A stretch of 64,000 bases of DNA from Clostridia bacterium (lineage in GTDB: Bacteria; Bacillota; DTU025): contig JAYFQW010000001.1 of the NCBI GenBank assembly GCA_034926675.1, positions 62,001 through 126,000 on the forward strand, read 5' to 3'. A program made the translations under genes and the position numbers. The notes under the pieces are model-generated. The model was not told where the DNA came from. It saw only the letters and a list, made by a program, of their open reading frames with translations, and did not search any database. This document shows, in pieces, positions 36,118 to 46,227 of this stretch. Numbering within the stretch: position 1 is the stretch's first letter; each line of letters starts with the position of its first letter.

Positions 36118-36169
36118 ACGCAGGATAACCAGGCTCAAGTGGACCAGGCATTCGGAGGTGTTTTACAGA

Positions 36170-36472
36170 ATGGCTCTTCGTATCAGGCTGACCAGAACAG
36201 GAGCGATCAAGCAACCCCATTATCGGCTCGTCGTGGCTGACTCACGCTCGCCTCGCGATGGCAGGTTTGTGGAGATCATAGGCCACTACAATCCTCGAAC
36301 CCAACCAGTTGAACTAGTAGTCGACGCCGAGCGCGCGGCCGAGTGGCTTGGGCGCGGGGCGCGTCCGTCAGACACTGTGCGTGCGCTTCTCGTGAAAGCC
36401 GGCGTGGAGGCCGCTAAGAACGGGACACGGCTGGCCAGTGCTGCTGAGCCTGCTGAGGGTTCCGAGAAGTAG
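36170..36472 (+). CDS. rpsP: 30S ribosomal protein S16
   Basis: The 100-aa S16 starts [20 protein letters not shown] and contains [21 protein letters not shown], both family hallmarks. The tail after residue 80 is Ala/Glu-rich. ATG 36170 follows CGGAGGTG; the open frame upstream is not used. It heads the rpsP-khpA-rimM-trmD-rplS order common to Bacillota. Confidence 0.97.
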   Translation: MALRIRLTRTGAIKQPHYRLVVADSRSPRDGRFVEIIGHYNPRTQPVELVVDAERAAEWLGRGARPSDTVRALLVKAGVEAAKNGTRLASAAEPAEGSEK

Positions 36473-36484
36473 TCGGTGAGATTG

Positions 36485-36745
36485 ATGACTGCAGCTAACA
36501 GGGAAGAAGGACGACTTCGAGATCTGGTGGTCTTTCTCGCAGCAAACATTGTGGACGAACCGGAACAGGTGCAGGTGAGGGAGATTGACAACAACGATTC
36601 CGTGATCTTCGAAGTGTCGGTCGCCCCCGATGATATGGGCAAGATCATCGGGAAGCATGGCCGCATCGCCAGGGCGATACGCACCGTGACCAAGGCGATG
36701 GCTGCACGCGAGGGAAAGCGCGCCATGGTCGAGATCGTGGGATGA
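36485..36745 (+). CDS. khpA: KH-domain RNA-binding protein KhpA (YlqC)
   Basis: This 86-aa KH protein binds RNA broadly and partners with KhpB. The KH loop is visible as DDMGKIIGKHGRIARAIRTV near residues 49-68. ATG 36485 is chosen; GTG 36476 in the same frame is the alternative. Its last codons overlap the rimM start (ATGA). Confidence 0.93.
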   Translation: MTAANREEGRLRDLVVFLAANIVDEPEQVQVREIDNNDSVIFEVSVAPDDMGKIIGKHGRIARAIRTVTKAMAAREGKRAMVEIVG

Positions 36746-37260
36746 CTAGCGACCCGTTGATCCTGGTGGGAGAGGTAATCGGCGCCCACGGGCTTCGGGG
36801 CGAGGTCAAGGTCGCAACGTGCAACGGCTCACCTAGGAGGTTCCAGGGCGTACAGAGGGTATACCTGGAGCGCAACCCAGGGGATGAGCCCGTGCCGGCG
36901 CTGGTGGACTCCGAGCGCGCCCACGGCCGGTTCGCTCTCGTGAGATTGTTGGGAATGCGCGACCTGGATCAGGCCCGCACGCTTGTGGGGGCGAGCATGT
37001 ACCTTCCTGCTTCGGAGATCCCGCCTGCGCCGGAAGGCGAGTTCTATGAGCACCAGCTTGTTGGGCTCATGTGTGTTTCATCTGCCGGAGAACGGCTCGG
37101 GGTGGTCGCTGATGTGCTGGACATGCCAGCCAACCATGTGATTGTAGTCAGGCAGGATTCGGGCGCGGAGTTCCTAGTTCCGGTCGTCCACGACATTCTA
37201 CTGCAGGTGGACGTGATTGAAGGCCGCATAGTCGTGGATGATAGGCCTGGCCTGCGTTGA
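36742..37260 (+). CDS. rimM: Ribosome maturation factor RimM
   Basis: RimM assists 30S head assembly around S19. The 172-aa protein starts with the conserved VGEVIGAHGLRGEVKVA, has the PRC-barrel half with EFYEHQLVGLMCVSSAGERLGVV, and ends EFLVPVVHDILLQVDVIEGRIVV. The start overlaps khpA by 4 nt and precedes trmD. Confidence 0.95.
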   Translation: MTSDPLILVGEVIGAHGLRGEVKVATCNGSPRRFQGVQRVYLERNPGDEPVPALVDSERAHGRFALVRLLGMRDLDQARTLVGASMYLPASEIPPAPEGEFYEHQLVGLMCVSSAGERLGVVADVLDMPANHVIVVRQDSGAEFLVPVVHDILLQVDVIEGRIVVDDRPGLR

Positions 37261-37293
37261 TGCAGGCGGTCGAGGGGCATGGTGAGGCAGCGC

Positions 37294-38049
37294 ATGGAAG
37301 TGGATATCCTAACGATCTTCCCGGGAATGTTCTACGGGGCGATGTCAGAGAGCATTCTCGGGCGGGCTCAGGAACGCGGGATTCTCACCATCCGGATCCA
37401 CGATATCCGCGATTTCGCCACGAGCAAGCACAAGGTGGTCGACGACTATCCGTTCGGCGGCGGTCCTGGCATGGTGATGAAACCGGAGCCTATAGCGGCG
37501 GCGGTGGAGCATGCTCTCGCAGCGAGGGAGCTTTTGGGCGGAGGGGAGTCCAGGGTTATCCTCACCACACCGGCGGGGCGGAGATTCACGCAGGACGCTG
37601 CGCGGGAGTATGCGGCCTGTCCGCATCTGGTGGTGATATGCGGTCACTACGAGGGCATCGACGAGCGCGTGGCGGAGCTGGCAACCGATGAGGTCTCGAT
37701 TGGCGACTACGTACTCACTGGAGGGGAGCTTCCCGCGATGGTCATGGTGGACGCCGTGGCGCGCCTGCTCCCGGGCGCCCTTGGGGATTCGGAGAGCGCG
37801 GCGGAGGATTCCTTCTGGCACAGTGTTCTAGACTATCCACATTACACGCGCCCAAGGGAGTGGCGCGGGCAGGGAGTTCCTGCTGTGCTCCTCTCTGGGG
37901 ATCACGAGCGGATCCGGGTCTGGAGGCGCACTCAGGCCCTTGCGCGGACCATGGCAAGGCGGCCGGACGTTCTTGCGGAGGCGAATCTCTCTGAAGAGGA
38001 TATCGAGATCATCGAGATGCTCAAGAAGGACTCCATGCTCAACGAGTGA
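37294..38049 (+). CDS. trmD: tRNA (guanine37-N1)-methyltransferase TrmD
   Basis: TrmD makes m1G37 to prevent frameshifting. The 251-aa SPOUT enzyme shows [31 protein letters not shown], the knot region [13 protein letters not shown] and [14 protein letters not shown], and [17 protein letters not shown] 37294 follows GTGAGG by 6 nt and gives the canonical start; ATG 37279 is less well placed. Confidence 0.96.
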   Translation: MEVDILTIFPGMFYGAMSESILGRAQERGILTIRIHDIRDFATSKHKVVDDYPFGGGPGMVMKPEPIAAAVEHALAARELLGGGESRVILTTPAGRRFTQDAAREYAACPHLVVICGHYEGIDERVAELATDEVSIGDYVLTGGELPAMVMVDAVARLLPGALGDSESAAEDSFWHSVLDYPHYTRPREWRGQGVPAVLLSGDHERIRVWRRTQALARTMARRPDVLAEANLSEEDIEIIEMLKKDSMLNE

Positions 38050-38074
38050 CGCGTTGATCCGGTTATGCTATACT
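38046..38074 (+). promoter_or_regulatory. Extended -10 promoter for rplS
   Basis: GTGACG (38046-38051) and TATACT (38069-38074) are spaced 17 nt, with a TGC extended -10 element. The -35 box begins within the final codons of trmD. Confidence 0.65.
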
Positions 38075-38105
38075 GTCGTCTGTCGAAAACGGGTTGAGGA
38101 GTGAA

Positions 38106-38465
38106 ATGCAATTGAATATCATCGATACAATCGAGCGCGAGCAGATGAAGCAGAATCTGCCCGACTTTGCACCAGGAGATACGGTTCGCGTTCACGTTCG
38201 GGTGGTTGAAGGCGCCCGCGAAAGGATTCAGGTCTTTGAGGGCACCGTCATTGCAAGGAGCGGCGGTGGAGCCTGTGAGACATTCACCGTGCGGAAGATG
38301 TCATCAGGAATCGGTGTGGAGCGCATATTCCCTGTCCATTCTCCCAAGGTCGACAAGATCGAGGTATCCAGGCGCGGTTCTGTCCGCAGGGCGAAGCTGT
38401 ACTACCTGAGGAACCGGGTTGGGAAGACTGCCAGGATCAAGGAGCAGAAGCGTCAGCAGGCGTAG
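38106..38465 (+). CDS. rplS: 50S ribosomal protein L19
   Basis: The 119-aa L19 contains [54 protein letters not shown] and [20 protein letters not shown] 38106 follows GAGGAG closely; an upstream TTG is not needed. It follows trmD as expected and precedes signal peptidase. Confidence 0.96.
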   Translation: MQLNIIDTIEREQMKQNLPDFAPGDTVRVHVRVVEGARERIQVFEGTVIARSGGGACETFTVRKMSSGIGVERIFPVHSPKVDKIEVSRRGSVRRAKLYYLRNRVGKTARIKEQKRQQA

Positions 38466-38540
38466 GGCTGTCGTCCACCGGGATCAGCGCGTGCATTCGC
38501 CGCTTAACGACGGGTTTCGGCGTGTACGGGAGGTACTGGA

Positions 38541-39266
38541 ATGCATCTGCTGCCTGAAGATGGCGCGCAGTCTACCGACGAGCGTGCACCCAGCGAGAAC
38601 AATGGGGAATCCCCGTCAGGCTCGTCGCCGAATGGGCGTGAGCCCAGGTTTGTGGCGAGAAGGCTCGCAGCAGATGTAGCCAACTACGTGAACACATTCA
38701 TCGTTGCCCTGGTCCTGGCTGCGTTCATGACGACCTTCGTCGCCAGATCCTTCGTTGTACGGGGCAAGTCCATGGAGCCGACACTGCACGACGGAGAACG
38801 TCTGCTTGTGGATGAGCTGGGATACAGGTCTCGCGCGCCTGCCAGAGGCCAAGTCATCGTGTTCAGATACCCTGCGAATCCGCAGGAGAGATACATCAAG
38901 CGAGTGATTGGGCTTCCAGGGGAGCGGGTGGCAATCCTCTCCGGCCTGGTGTTTGTGGACGGAGAGGCCCTTGATGAGCATTACACCTCCGAGCCCGCCA
39001 AGTCGGATTACGGGCCCCGGAGGGTGCCAGAGGGCGCCCTGTTTGTGCTGGGAGACAACAGAAACGCGAGCCAGGATAGCCGGGATGAGTCAGTCGGAAT
39101 GGTCCCGGTCTCGAGTATTGAGGGGAGAGCGTTCTTCGTTTTCTGGCCGCCTTCTCGCGCAAGGGAGTTCCGGGCGCCGGTGTATCGAAGAGCGCCTGGT
39201 TCTGCCTATCTGCCAGGCAGGTGGGCGTTTGTCAACGGAGCAGAGAGTGGTTTGACGCCGGACTGA
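38541..39266 (+). CDS. lepB: Signal peptidase I
   Basis: LepB removes signal peptides from secreted proteins at the outer face of the membrane. The 241-aa protein has a polar N-terminus of about 50 residues (Ser/Glu-rich) and one transmembrane helix (FIVALVLAAFMTTFVARSFV). The catalytic serine lies in RGKSMEPTL (Ser76) and the general-base lysine in RYIKRVIGLPGE (Lys121), with GDNRNASQDSR near 172. GGGAGG precedes ATG 38541. Its stop codon lies within the stem of the following terminator. Confidence 0.95.
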   Translation: MHLLPEDGAQSTDERAPSENNGESPSGSSPNGREPRFVARRLAADVANYVNTFIVALVLAAFMTTFVARSFVVRGKSMEPTLHDGERLLVDELGYRSRAPARGQVIVFRYPANPQERYIKRVIGLPGERVAILSGLVFVDGEALDEHYTSEPAKSDYGPRRVPEGALFVLGDNRNASQDSRDESVGMVPVSSIEGRAFFVFWPPSRAREFRAPVYRRAPGSAYLPGRWAFVNGAESGLTPD

Positions 39267-39283
39267 CTGGGTCCGGCTTTTCT
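39257..39283 (+). terminator. Intrinsic terminator overlapping the lepB stop
   Basis: GCCGGAC (39257-39263) pairs with GTCCGGC (39271-39277), followed by TTTTCT. The stop codon (39264-39266) is the start of the loop. Confidence 0.82.
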
Positions 39284-39306
39284 CTCACGGGGGGGAGTCA
39301 ACGCTA

Positions 39307-40164
39307 ATGGGGCAGAGCTGGTACCCAGGCCATATGGCGAAAGCCCTTACGGGTCTGCGCCAGAGCATGAGATTGGTAGACGTGATGATTGAGATCCTAG
39401 ACGCAAGGGCCCCAAGATGCACGGCGAACCCACAGTTTGCGCTGGCGGCTGGGAACAAGCCCAGGCTGATTGTTCTCACCAAGGCCGATCTGGCCGACCC
39501 TGCGGCCACGAAGGCATGGATGGGCCGTTTCAAGCAGGAGGGGGTCCGTGCGGTGCTGGCAAACTGCCAGAATGGCAGCGGGGTTTCTGCGGCCATTGCA
39601 GCCGCGGAGTCTGTTGCAGCTGACGCCCATGGAACAGGTGATCACTCCGAGGTCGCTCTAGAGCGGAGGATTCACAGGAGGTTCAGGTCCGTGGTTGTTG
39701 GCATTCCAAACGTGGGGAAGTCCTCATTCATCAACCAGGCAGCCGGCAGAGCCGGAGCGAAAACAGGCGACCGACCTGGGGTGACGCGAGGGCCGCAATG
39801 GATAGTGGTTGGGCGCGATCTTGAACTGCTCGACACTCCGGGCATCATGCCCCCAAGGGTTGACGATCCTTCAACATGGTTTGTGCTTGGGTGCATAGCC
39901 TGCATCTCCGACACTCAGTATGATGTGGAAGAAGTGGCTGCATCACTTGCCGGGCGTCTGGTTGAGTCAGGCCCTGTGCAGTGGCGTGAGAGATACGGGA
40001 TGCCTCCGGAGCTCACTGACCCCGGGCTGATCCTGCAGCACGTCGCCAGGGTGCGCAAATGCGTTCTGCCCGGCGGGGGGGAAGACACCGCGCGCGCGGC
40101 CGACCTTTTCATCAGGGACTTCCGATCTGGTCGTCTCGGCCGGATAACGCTGGATCTGCCATGA
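39307..40164 (+). CDS. rbgA: Ribosome biogenesis GTPase RbgA (YlqF)
   Basis: RbgA promotes late 50S assembly. The 285-aa protein shows circularly permuted GTPase motifs: G4 (VLTKADLAD, about 57-65) comes before G1 (GIPNVGKSSFINQAAG, about 132), then DRPGVTRGPQWI and LLDTPGIMPP. GGGGGGAG precedes the ATG. It overlaps rnhB by 4 nt. Confidence 0.95.
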   Translation: MGQSWYPGHMAKALTGLRQSMRLVDVMIEILDARAPRCTANPQFALAAGNKPRLIVLTKADLADPAATKAWMGRFKQEGVRAVLANCQNGSGVSAAIAAAESVAADAHGTGDHSEVALERRIHRRFRSVVVGIPNVGKSSFINQAAGRAGAKTGDRPGVTRGPQWIVVGRDLELLDTPGIMPPRVDDPSTWFVLGCIACISDTQYDVEEVAASLAGRLVESGPVQWRERYGMPPELTDPGLILQHVARVRKCVLPGGGEDTARAADLFIRDFRSGRLGRITLDLP

Positions 40165-40763
40165 GCGCGCTCGCAGATTTCGATGATTGCCTGAGGAGTG
40201 CTGGATTCCCAGTGATTGCAGGCGTCGATGAGGCGGGGCGTGGTCCACTCGCTGGGCCGGTCATTGCCGCGGTCGTTGTGATGCGAGCCTCATCACATGT
40301 TGACGGGGTGAGGGATTCCAAGAAACTCACGGCTACCGTCCGCGAGCATCTTCTATTCGAAATCATCAGGCGCAGCGCCGAAGTGAGCATCGGCCTCGCC
40401 TGGCAGGATGAGATAGATGCTGCTAACATAAGGGTAGCGTCACTTGCGGCCATGTCCCGCGCAGTGGGAGGCCTTACGACGAAACCCAGCGCCATATTGG
40501 TCGACGGGCGTGATCTCCCTGCAATGCCGTTCCCAGGAATTGCACTCGTGAAAGGCGATGGCCGAAGCGAGTGCGTGGCGGCGGCTTCTATTGTAGCTAA
40601 GGTCGTGAGAGATGCGCTTATGTGTGAGTATCATGTTCTGTACCCTCAGTACGGCTTCAACCGACACAAGGGCTATCCCACTGTCGAGCACCTGAGGCGG
40701 CTGGCGGAATGGGGTCCATGCGCCATTCACAGGCGCACATTCCACGGAGTGGGATGGGGCTAA
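40161..40763 (+). CDS. rnhB: Ribonuclease HII
   Basis: RNase HII cuts RNA in RNA-DNA hybrids and single ribonucleotides. The 200-aa protein has the catalytic IAGVDEAGRGPLAGPV (near residue 20), VRDSKKLT, the DG motif near 115 and YPQYGFNRHKGYPTVEH. The start is ATG 40161, overlapping the rbgA stop; more upstream frame is ignored. Confidence 0.95.
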   Translation: MSALADFDDCLRSAGFPVIAGVDEAGRGPLAGPVIAAVVVMRASSHVDGVRDSKKLTATVREHLLFEIIRRSAEVSIGLAWQDEIDAANIRVASLAAMSRAVGGLTTKPSAILVDGRDLPAMPFPGIALVKGDGRSECVAAASIVAKVVRDALMCEYHVLYPQYGFNRHKGYPTVEHLRRLAEWGPCAIHRRTFHGVGWG

Positions 40764-40782
40764 TGCCAATGAGATTAGTCGA

Positions 40783-40808
40783 CGCCCGAAAGGGCGATTT
40801 TTCATTTT
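40783..40808 (+). terminator. Intrinsic terminator after rnhB
   Basis: CGCCC-GAAA-GGGCG (40783-40796, GNRA loop) is followed by ATTTTTCATTTT. Confidence 0.9.
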
Positions 40809-40863
40809 ATGGTAGGAGTTAGGCTCCTCGATGGCGAATCCAGTTCCCAGAGGAGTGCTGCAA

Positions 40864-41232
40864 ATGAACCTGCATGAAATTGGCATGGCAGGCGAGGATC
40901 TGGCAGCGGAGTATCTCATCGCCAAGGGCTACAGGATACTGGAGCGCAACATGCGCATCGGGCATTTGGAGATCGATATCCTTGCCTGCGATCGCGATAC
41001 TCTCGCAGTTGTGGAGGTCAAGACCCGCCTCTCCAGCCTGTTCGGAAGAGCAGAGGAGCAGATCTCAAAGAGGAAGCGACAGGCCCTAATCCGATGCGCC
41101 CAGTCCATTTGGGCATCGTGTCCCGGTTGGAATGTGCGAGTGGATGTTGTGGCCATTGCAGGTCGTATGACTGATGAGCCTTCGCTCGACGCAGTTCAAA
41201 TCGAGCACTTCATCGGGGTTGAGCTGGCGTAG
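40864..41232 (+). CDS. yraN: UPF0102 family nuclease-like protein YraN
   Basis: This 122-aa protein has the restriction-endonuclease-like fold signature of UPF0102: GMAGEDLAAEYLIAKGYRIL, then NMRIGHLEIDIL with the acidic core, and VVEVKTR. Function is not firmly known, although the family is linked to Holliday junction or DNA metabolism. ATG 40864 lies 8 nt after AGAGGAG; ATG 40831 is the alternative. It precedes yifB and dprA as in many bacteria. Confidence 0.92.
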   Translation: MNLHEIGMAGEDLAAEYLIAKGYRILERNMRIGHLEIDILACDRDTLAVVEVKTRLSSLFGRAEEQISKRKRQALIRCAQSIWASCPGWNVRVDVVAIAGRMTDEPSLDAVQIEHFIGVELA

Positions 41233-41250
41233 CAGACTGGGGGTAGGAGC

Positions 41251-42798
41251 GTGTTTGCTCGTGCGCATGGATGTGCAGTGCGCGGCATCACCGGGCTCAT
41301 GGTGGAGGTGGAGGTCGACGTCGCCCGCGGACTGCCATCCTTCGAAATCGTGGGGCTTCCTGACCCTTCAGTCAGGGAGTCGCGCGAGCGGGTGAGGGCG
41401 GCCATACGCAACTCCGGTTTCGAGTTTCCCATGGGCAGGATAACAGTCAACCTTGCGCCAGCCGACGTGAGAAAGGTCGGAGTGGGCCTGGATCTGCCCA
41501 TAGCAGTGTCCATCCTAGCAGCCGTAGGGGCTGTCCCCGAAAGTCGCCTGGAGCGGGCGACGCTCATCGGAGAGCTCGCGCTCGACGGGTCCGTCCGTCC
41601 TGTGCGCGGAGTGCTTCCTGCCGCTGCCGCTGCCTGGCAGTGCGGGCTTGGCGCCGCCCTGGTGCCGCCTGATAACGCGCAGGAGGCGAAGTGTATCGGC
41701 AACCTGGACGTGCTGGCGCCGGGAACCCTTTGCGAGGCGGTTCGTTATCTGAATACGGGAGCGCGCCCAGCCCTTCCTCAAAGGCGTGGGCACGATAAGG
41801 AATCTTTTGGGGCAGGGCCGGATTTCTCGTGTGTGATCGGACAGCGTTCCGCGGCAAGAGCGTTGGAAGTCGCGGTGGCCGGCGGACACAATCTGATCAT
41901 GGTGGGATCTCCAGGTGGCGGCAAGACTCTCTTGGCATCCTGCGTTCCATCGATTCTGCCCGAAATGAGCATGCGCGAGGCGATCGAGGTATCCTGCGTC
42001 AAGAGCGTGTCTGGATCTGACATGGCTGCCGGAATTGCCACCGTGCGTCCATTCAGGCAGCCCCACCCGTCAGTTACCCTGGTTGGGATGTTGGGCGGCG
42101 GCAGCCCTCCAATGCCGGGCGAGGTCACACTTGCCCACGCAGGCGTGCTGTATCTCGATGAGTTCTGCGAATTCCCGAGGCCGGTCCTAGAAAGCCTACG
42201 TAGTCCGATGGAGGCTGGGGTCATCACCGTGTCAAGGGCACGTGCTGCTGTCACGTTTCCCTCCAGTTTCATGTTGATCGCATCGGCAAATCCATGCGCG
42301 TGCGGAAACCACGGGGACAGTGAGCGCCGTTGCGTATGCACTGGCGTACAACTGGCGAGGCATAGGAGGCGACTGTGCGGCCCCTTGGTGGATCGAATCG
42401 ACATACAGGTCGAGGTTCCCAGGGTGAACTGGGATAATCTGCGCATGTGCGACGACCGGAGGTCATCATCGGAGATACGCGAGGCTGTGGGCAATGCCCG
42501 AAGGTTACAGGAGGCGCGGTACGGACGTGAGGGTGAGACGAACTCCAGGCTGGGCGCGAACGAGATAGAGAGGAAGGCGCACCTTCGCGCTGAGGCCCAC
42601 GCGACTCTGGTCGAGGCTGTTCGAACCATGCGCCTCTCAGTGAGAACCTACCACAGGCTCATCAAGGTTGCTAGGACAATAGCCGACCTGGATGGATCCG
42701 AATCAATAGCAGAGGAGCATGCCCTGGAGGCGCTTCAGTATCGGATGCTCGAGCCTGCGATCGGCTGCGCAGGTGCTGAGGTGGATCCAGATGACTGA
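41251..42798 (+). CDS. yifB: YifB/ComM family AAA+ ATPase (Mg-chelatase-like)
   Basis: ComM-type ATPases act as branch-migration helicases in transformation and recombination. The 515-aa protein has an N-terminal Lon-protease-like domain (HGCAVRGITGLMVEVEVDVA), the Walker A GSPGGGKTLLASC near residue 217, Walker B LYLDEFCEF near 302, the NPCACG...RRCVCTG cysteine block near 350, and a C-terminal HTH-like HLRAEAHATLVEAVR. GTG 41251 follows a GGAG. It overlaps dprA and works in the same pathway. Confidence 0.94.
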   Translation: MFARAHGCAVRGITGLMVEVEVDVARGLPSFEIVGLPDPSVRESRERVRAAIRNSGFEFPMGRITVNLAPADVRKVGVGLDLPIAVSILAAVGAVPESRLERATLIGELALDGSVRPVRGVLPAAAAAWQCGLGAALVPPDNAQEAKCIGNLDVLAPGTLCEAVRYLNTGARPALPQRRGHDKESFGAGPDFSCVIGQRSAARALEVAVAGGHNLIMVGSPGGGKTLLASCVPSILPEMSMREAIEVSCVKSVSGSDMAAGIATVRPFRQPHPSVTLVGMLGGGSPPMPGEVTLAHAGVLYLDEFCEFPRPVLESLRSPMEAGVITVSRARAAVTFPSSFMLIASANPCACGNHGDSERRCVCTGVQLARHRRRLCGPLVDRIDIQVEVPRVNWDNLRMCDDRRSSSEIREAVGNARRLQEARYGREGETNSRLGANEIERKAHLRAEAHATLVEAVRTMRLSVRTYHRLIKVARTIADLDGSESIAEEHALEALQYRMLEPAIGCAGAEVDPDD

Positions 42799-43978
42799 TG
42801 ATGGCGCCTGCTACATCCATCCAGGGAGATTCATGAGCGCATTCGATGCTCCGGATGGGCCGGAGCTTGCGGCATGGATCTTTTGGAACATGGCGCCCGG
42901 GGTGGGACCTGCCACATTCTGCAGGCTGCTGCAGGATTACGGAACAGCCCAGATGGCAGCACGGGCGGCAGCGGGCGGAGGAGTGAAGCCCTCATATGTC
43001 AGTGCCGATGGTTGGAGATGGGCCTCTTCATTTCGGGATCCCATCGGGCAGGGGATGAAGGAGGCGGATACTGCGGCAAGCGCTGGAGCATCAATAGTAG
43101 CTGTTCCCGCGGCAGGCTATCCCCCCTTGTTGCGTGAGATATTCGACCCGCCCATTCTCCTCTACGTCCTCGGGTCTGTGGGGCTTGCTGGTAATCCGTG
43201 GGTTACAGTAGTGGGATCAAGGGACGCCACCGGGTACGGCGTGAACATGGCAGGATCATTCGCGGGCGCCCTCGTTAGAGTGGGCATTGGGGTTGCTAGT
43301 GGGCTTGCCCGAGGGATCGACGCTGCTGCTCACCGCGGAGCGACGTCCCATGGAGGCCCTACAATGGGGCTTCTGGGAGCGGGAATCGGGTACAACATGA
43401 CATCGAGATTGCGCAGGCTTGTCTCCGAGGTGACGGAGAACGGATGCATTGCATCGCCCTTCCCGTGGGCATGCCCCGCCTCGAGGCTTACGTTTCGCTC
43501 AAGGAACCGGATCATGAGCGGAGTATCAAGGGCATGCATAGTGGTGGAAGGGACCTTGGCAAGCGGAGCTCTTGTAACGGGACGGCTCGCAGCCGAGCAG
43601 AACAGGAGTGTATACGCGGTTCCCGGCGACATTAACAAACCGACTTCGCAGGCGCCTTTCTCACTGATGGCGGAGGGAGCTACGATGTTGCTGAGCATAT
43701 GGGATGTCCTTCGGGAATTCGGCTTGCACCCTCCGTCTGAGGGCGGGAGGAGCAATGGCGGTGGCCATGGAATGCCGACCCCAAGGCAGCCCGCGCCGAC
43801 TCATCGGCTGGACCCTGTGGAATCCGAAGTGTACGATGTGATTGGATCTGGGACCGAGTTCGACGCGGTGCAATCATCGGTGGGCATGCCCACGAGCGAC
43901 CTTCTGGCATGCCTCTCCCGGCTTGAGTTGTTCGGCCTGATCAGAAGGGAAGCCGGAATGAGGTTCAGCAGGCGCTGA
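42791..43978 (+). CDS. dprA: DNA processing protein DprA
   Basis: DprA loads RecA onto incoming single-stranded DNA. The 395-aa protein has an N-terminal helical SAM-like part, the Rossmann-like core with TVVGSRDATGYG near 140, SGLARGIDAAAH near 175, and the C-terminal winged-helix segment (about 330-395). ATG 42791 overlaps the yifB stop and follows GAGGTGG. ATG 42833, after AGGGAG, would be 14 residues shorter and is nearly as plausible. Confidence 0.94.
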   Translation: MTDDGACYIHPGRFMSAFDAPDGPELAAWIFWNMAPGVGPATFCRLLQDYGTAQMAARAAAGGGVKPSYVSADGWRWASSFRDPIGQGMKEADTAASAGASIVAVPAAGYPPLLREIFDPPILLYVLGSVGLAGNPWVTVVGSRDATGYGVNMAGSFAGALVRVGIGVASGLARGIDAAAHRGATSHGGPTMGLLGAGIGYNMTSRLRRLVSEVTENGCIASPFPWACPASRLTFRSRNRIMSGVSRACIVVEGTLASGALVTGRLAAEQNRSVYAVPGDINKPTSQAPFSLMAEGATMLLSIWDVLREFGLHPPSEGGRSNGGGHGMPTPRQPAPTHRLDPVESEVYDVIGSGTEFDAVQSSVGMPTSDLLACLSRLELFGLIRREAGMRFSRR

Positions 43979-44039
43979 CCGACGAGATGCGAGCTTAGGG
44001 CAGTGCTCTTATGCAGCGGGCGAGAACCGCGCATGCGTG

Positions 44040-44068
44040 TTGACCTCGGGTAGTCGCTGAGTTAAACT
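44040..44068 (+). promoter_or_regulatory. Promoter for topA-trmFO
   Basis: TTGACC (44040-44045), a 17-nt spacer and TAAACT (44063-44068) lie 32 nt before topA. Confidence 0.78.
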
Positions 44069-44100
44069 GTTCCTGACATTCTGCCCCTGGAGGTGCCTGT

Positions 44101-46227
44101 ATGGCCAAGACCCTCGTGATTGTAGAGTCGCCGGCGAAGGTGAAGACCCTATCCAAGTTCCTAGGCCGCCAGTACACTGTTAGAGCATCGGTTGGCCACG
44201 TGAGGGACTTGCCCAAGAGCCAACTAGGCGTTGACGTTGATAACGGCTACGCCCCGAAATACATAACCATACGCGGCAAGGGCGATGTCATCCGCGAACT
44301 CAGGGAATCGGCCAGGAAATCGGATCGGATCCTCCTTGCAACAGACCCAGACCGGGAGGGCGAGGCCATATCCTGGCATCTCGCACAGATCCTGAATGTA
44401 GATCCGGAGTCGAACTGCAGGATAGAGTTCAACGAGATAACTGAGAACGCAGTGAAGAGCGCCATCAAGGGCCCAAGGCGCATCCACTCAGGACGTGTGA
44501 ACGCGCAACAGGCCAGGCGCATTCTGGATCGGCTGGTGGGCTACAACCTCAGCCCATTCCTGTGGCGCAAGATCCGCCGCGGCCTTTCTGCAGGACGCGT
44601 GCAATCATCTGCCCTGAAGCTCATATGCGACAGGGAACGGGAGATCGCGAAATTCGTTTCAGAGGAGTACTGGACGATTACTGCTGTGCTCTCTCCGGAT
44701 GCACGAGGCCAGAGGTTTCAGGCACGGCTGATAGCGGGCGACGATGGTCGGATCGCCAAGGCAGAGGCCGACAAGGTCGCAAGTGAACTCGATGGGGTCG
44801 ACTACAAGGTGAAGTCCATATCAGTCAAGGAGCAGGCGAAGAGGCCTGCGCCTCCATTCACTACAAGTACGCTTCAACAAGAGGCATGGAGGAAACTGGG
44901 TTTCTCCGCCAAGCGGACGATGGGAATAGCCCAGCAGCTCTATGAAGGGGTAGAGGTGGCAGGTGAGGGACACGTCGCACTGATCACGTACATGCGAACT
45001 GACTCCACGCGTATCGCAGCTGAGGCCCAGGCGGCCGCCGGGGAGTACGTGAAAGGACGATACGGCGCAGAGTATGTGCCGAACAGCCCCAGGGAGTACA
45101 AGGCCAAGAGCGGCGCACAGGACGCGCACGAGGCCGTGCGCCCAACCATGGTATGGCGCGATCCCAACGGCCTCTCAGGCGCTCTCGGCCGCGACCAGGT
45201 CAGGCTCTACAGGCTGATCTGGGAGAGATTCACGGCAAGCCAGATGTCAGATGCCCTTTATGAGGCCAAAACGGTTGACATTGCAGCAGGCGAACGGCTA
45301 TTCCGCGCCACCGGGCAGACCGTGAAGTTTCCCGGGTTCACTGCACTTTACACTGAGGGCAGAGATGACGAAAAAAGCGAACGCCCTGAAGAGCAGGCGC
45401 TTCCGGAGCTTTCCGAAGGGCAGCGGCTCACCCTGGTTGAGCTCAAGCCCGAGCAGCATTTCACTCAGCCTCCGCCTAGGTACACGGAGGCGACTCTGGT
45501 GAGGACTCTGGAGAAGAACGGGGTGGGCCGTCCCTCCACATACGCCCCGATCATCGAGACCCTCAGGAAGCGGGAATACGCCACGACGGAGAAGAAGCAC
45601 TTTAAACCCACTGAGATTGGGCTTGCAGTGTGCGACTTGCTTACGTCGAACTTCCCGAGCATTGTGGATCTGAAGTTCACTGCGAGGATGGAGGAGGAGC
45701 TCGACCAGATCGAAGAGGGGAACGCGGAATGGGTCGCGACGATAGAGGCCTTCTACAGGCCCTTCCATGAAAGCCTCGAGAAGGCGGACGCACTTGTGGA
45801 GAGGGTGAAGGTTGAGGACGAGCTAACCGATGAGCCATGCCCGTTGTGCGGATCGATGTTGGTGATCAAGACTGGCCGGTATGGGAAGTTCATCGCATGC
45901 CCAGCATATCCGGAATGCACATACCGGCGCAGCATGGCTCGGAAACTCGATGCGAAGTGCCCGAAGTGTGGAGGCGACATGTTCGAGAGGCGGTCGAAGA
46001 AGGGCAGGGTCTTCTACGGTTGCGCGAACTACCCGAACTGCGACTTCACATCCTGGATGCCCCCCTCAGGCGTTGACTGCCCGAAGTGCGGCGCCTTCGC
46101 CACGGTGCGCCAGGGGAAAACCGGCGACAGCTACTCGTGCGCGAATCCATCCTGCGCTCACAAGTGGCGTGTGGGGAAGGGCAGCCCGGATAGCGCTCAT
46201 TCGGAGGCGAACATAGTTGCGGAGTGA
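44101..46227 (+). CDS. topA: DNA topoisomerase I
   Basis: TopA relaxes negative supercoils. The 708-aa protein begins with the TOPRIM domain ([20 protein letters not shown] and [12 protein letters not shown]). The active tyrosine is in [12 protein letters not shown], Tyr297. Three C-terminal cysteine zinc ribbons start near residues 578, 620 and 660 ([25 protein letters not shown]). GGAGGTG precedes ATG 44101. It overlaps trmFO by 11 nt. Confidence 0.97.
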   Translation: MAKTLVIVESPAKVKTLSKFLGRQYTVRASVGHVRDLPKSQLGVDVDNGYAPKYITIRGKGDVIRELRESARKSDRILLATDPDREGEAISWHLAQILNVDPESNCRIEFNEITENAVKSAIKGPRRIHSGRVNAQQARRILDRLVGYNLSPFLWRKIRRGLSAGRVQSSALKLICDREREIAKFVSEEYWTITAVLSPDARGQRFQARLIAGDDGRIAKAEADKVASELDGVDYKVKSISVKEQAKRPAPPFTTSTLQQEAWRKLGFSAKRTMGIAQQLYEGVEVAGEGHVALITYMRTDSTRIAAEAQAAAGEYVKGRYGAEYVPNSPREYKAKSGAQDAHEAVRPTMVWRDPNGLSGALGRDQVRLYRLIWERFTASQMSDALYEAKTVDIAAGERLFRATGQTVKFPGFTALYTEGRDDEKSERPEEQALPELSEGQRLTLVELKPEQHFTQPPPRYTEATLVRTLEKNGVGRPSTYAPIIETLRKREYATTEKKHFKPTEIGLAVCDLLTSNFPSIVDLKFTARMEEELDQIEEGNAEWVATIEAFYRPFHESLEKADALVERVKVEDELTDEPCPLCGSMLVIKTGRYGKFIACPAYPECTYRRSMARKLDAKCPKCGGDMFERRSKKGRVFYGCANYPNCDFTSWMPPSGVDCPKCGAFATVRQGKTGDSYSCANPSCAHKWRVGKGSPDSAHSEANIVAE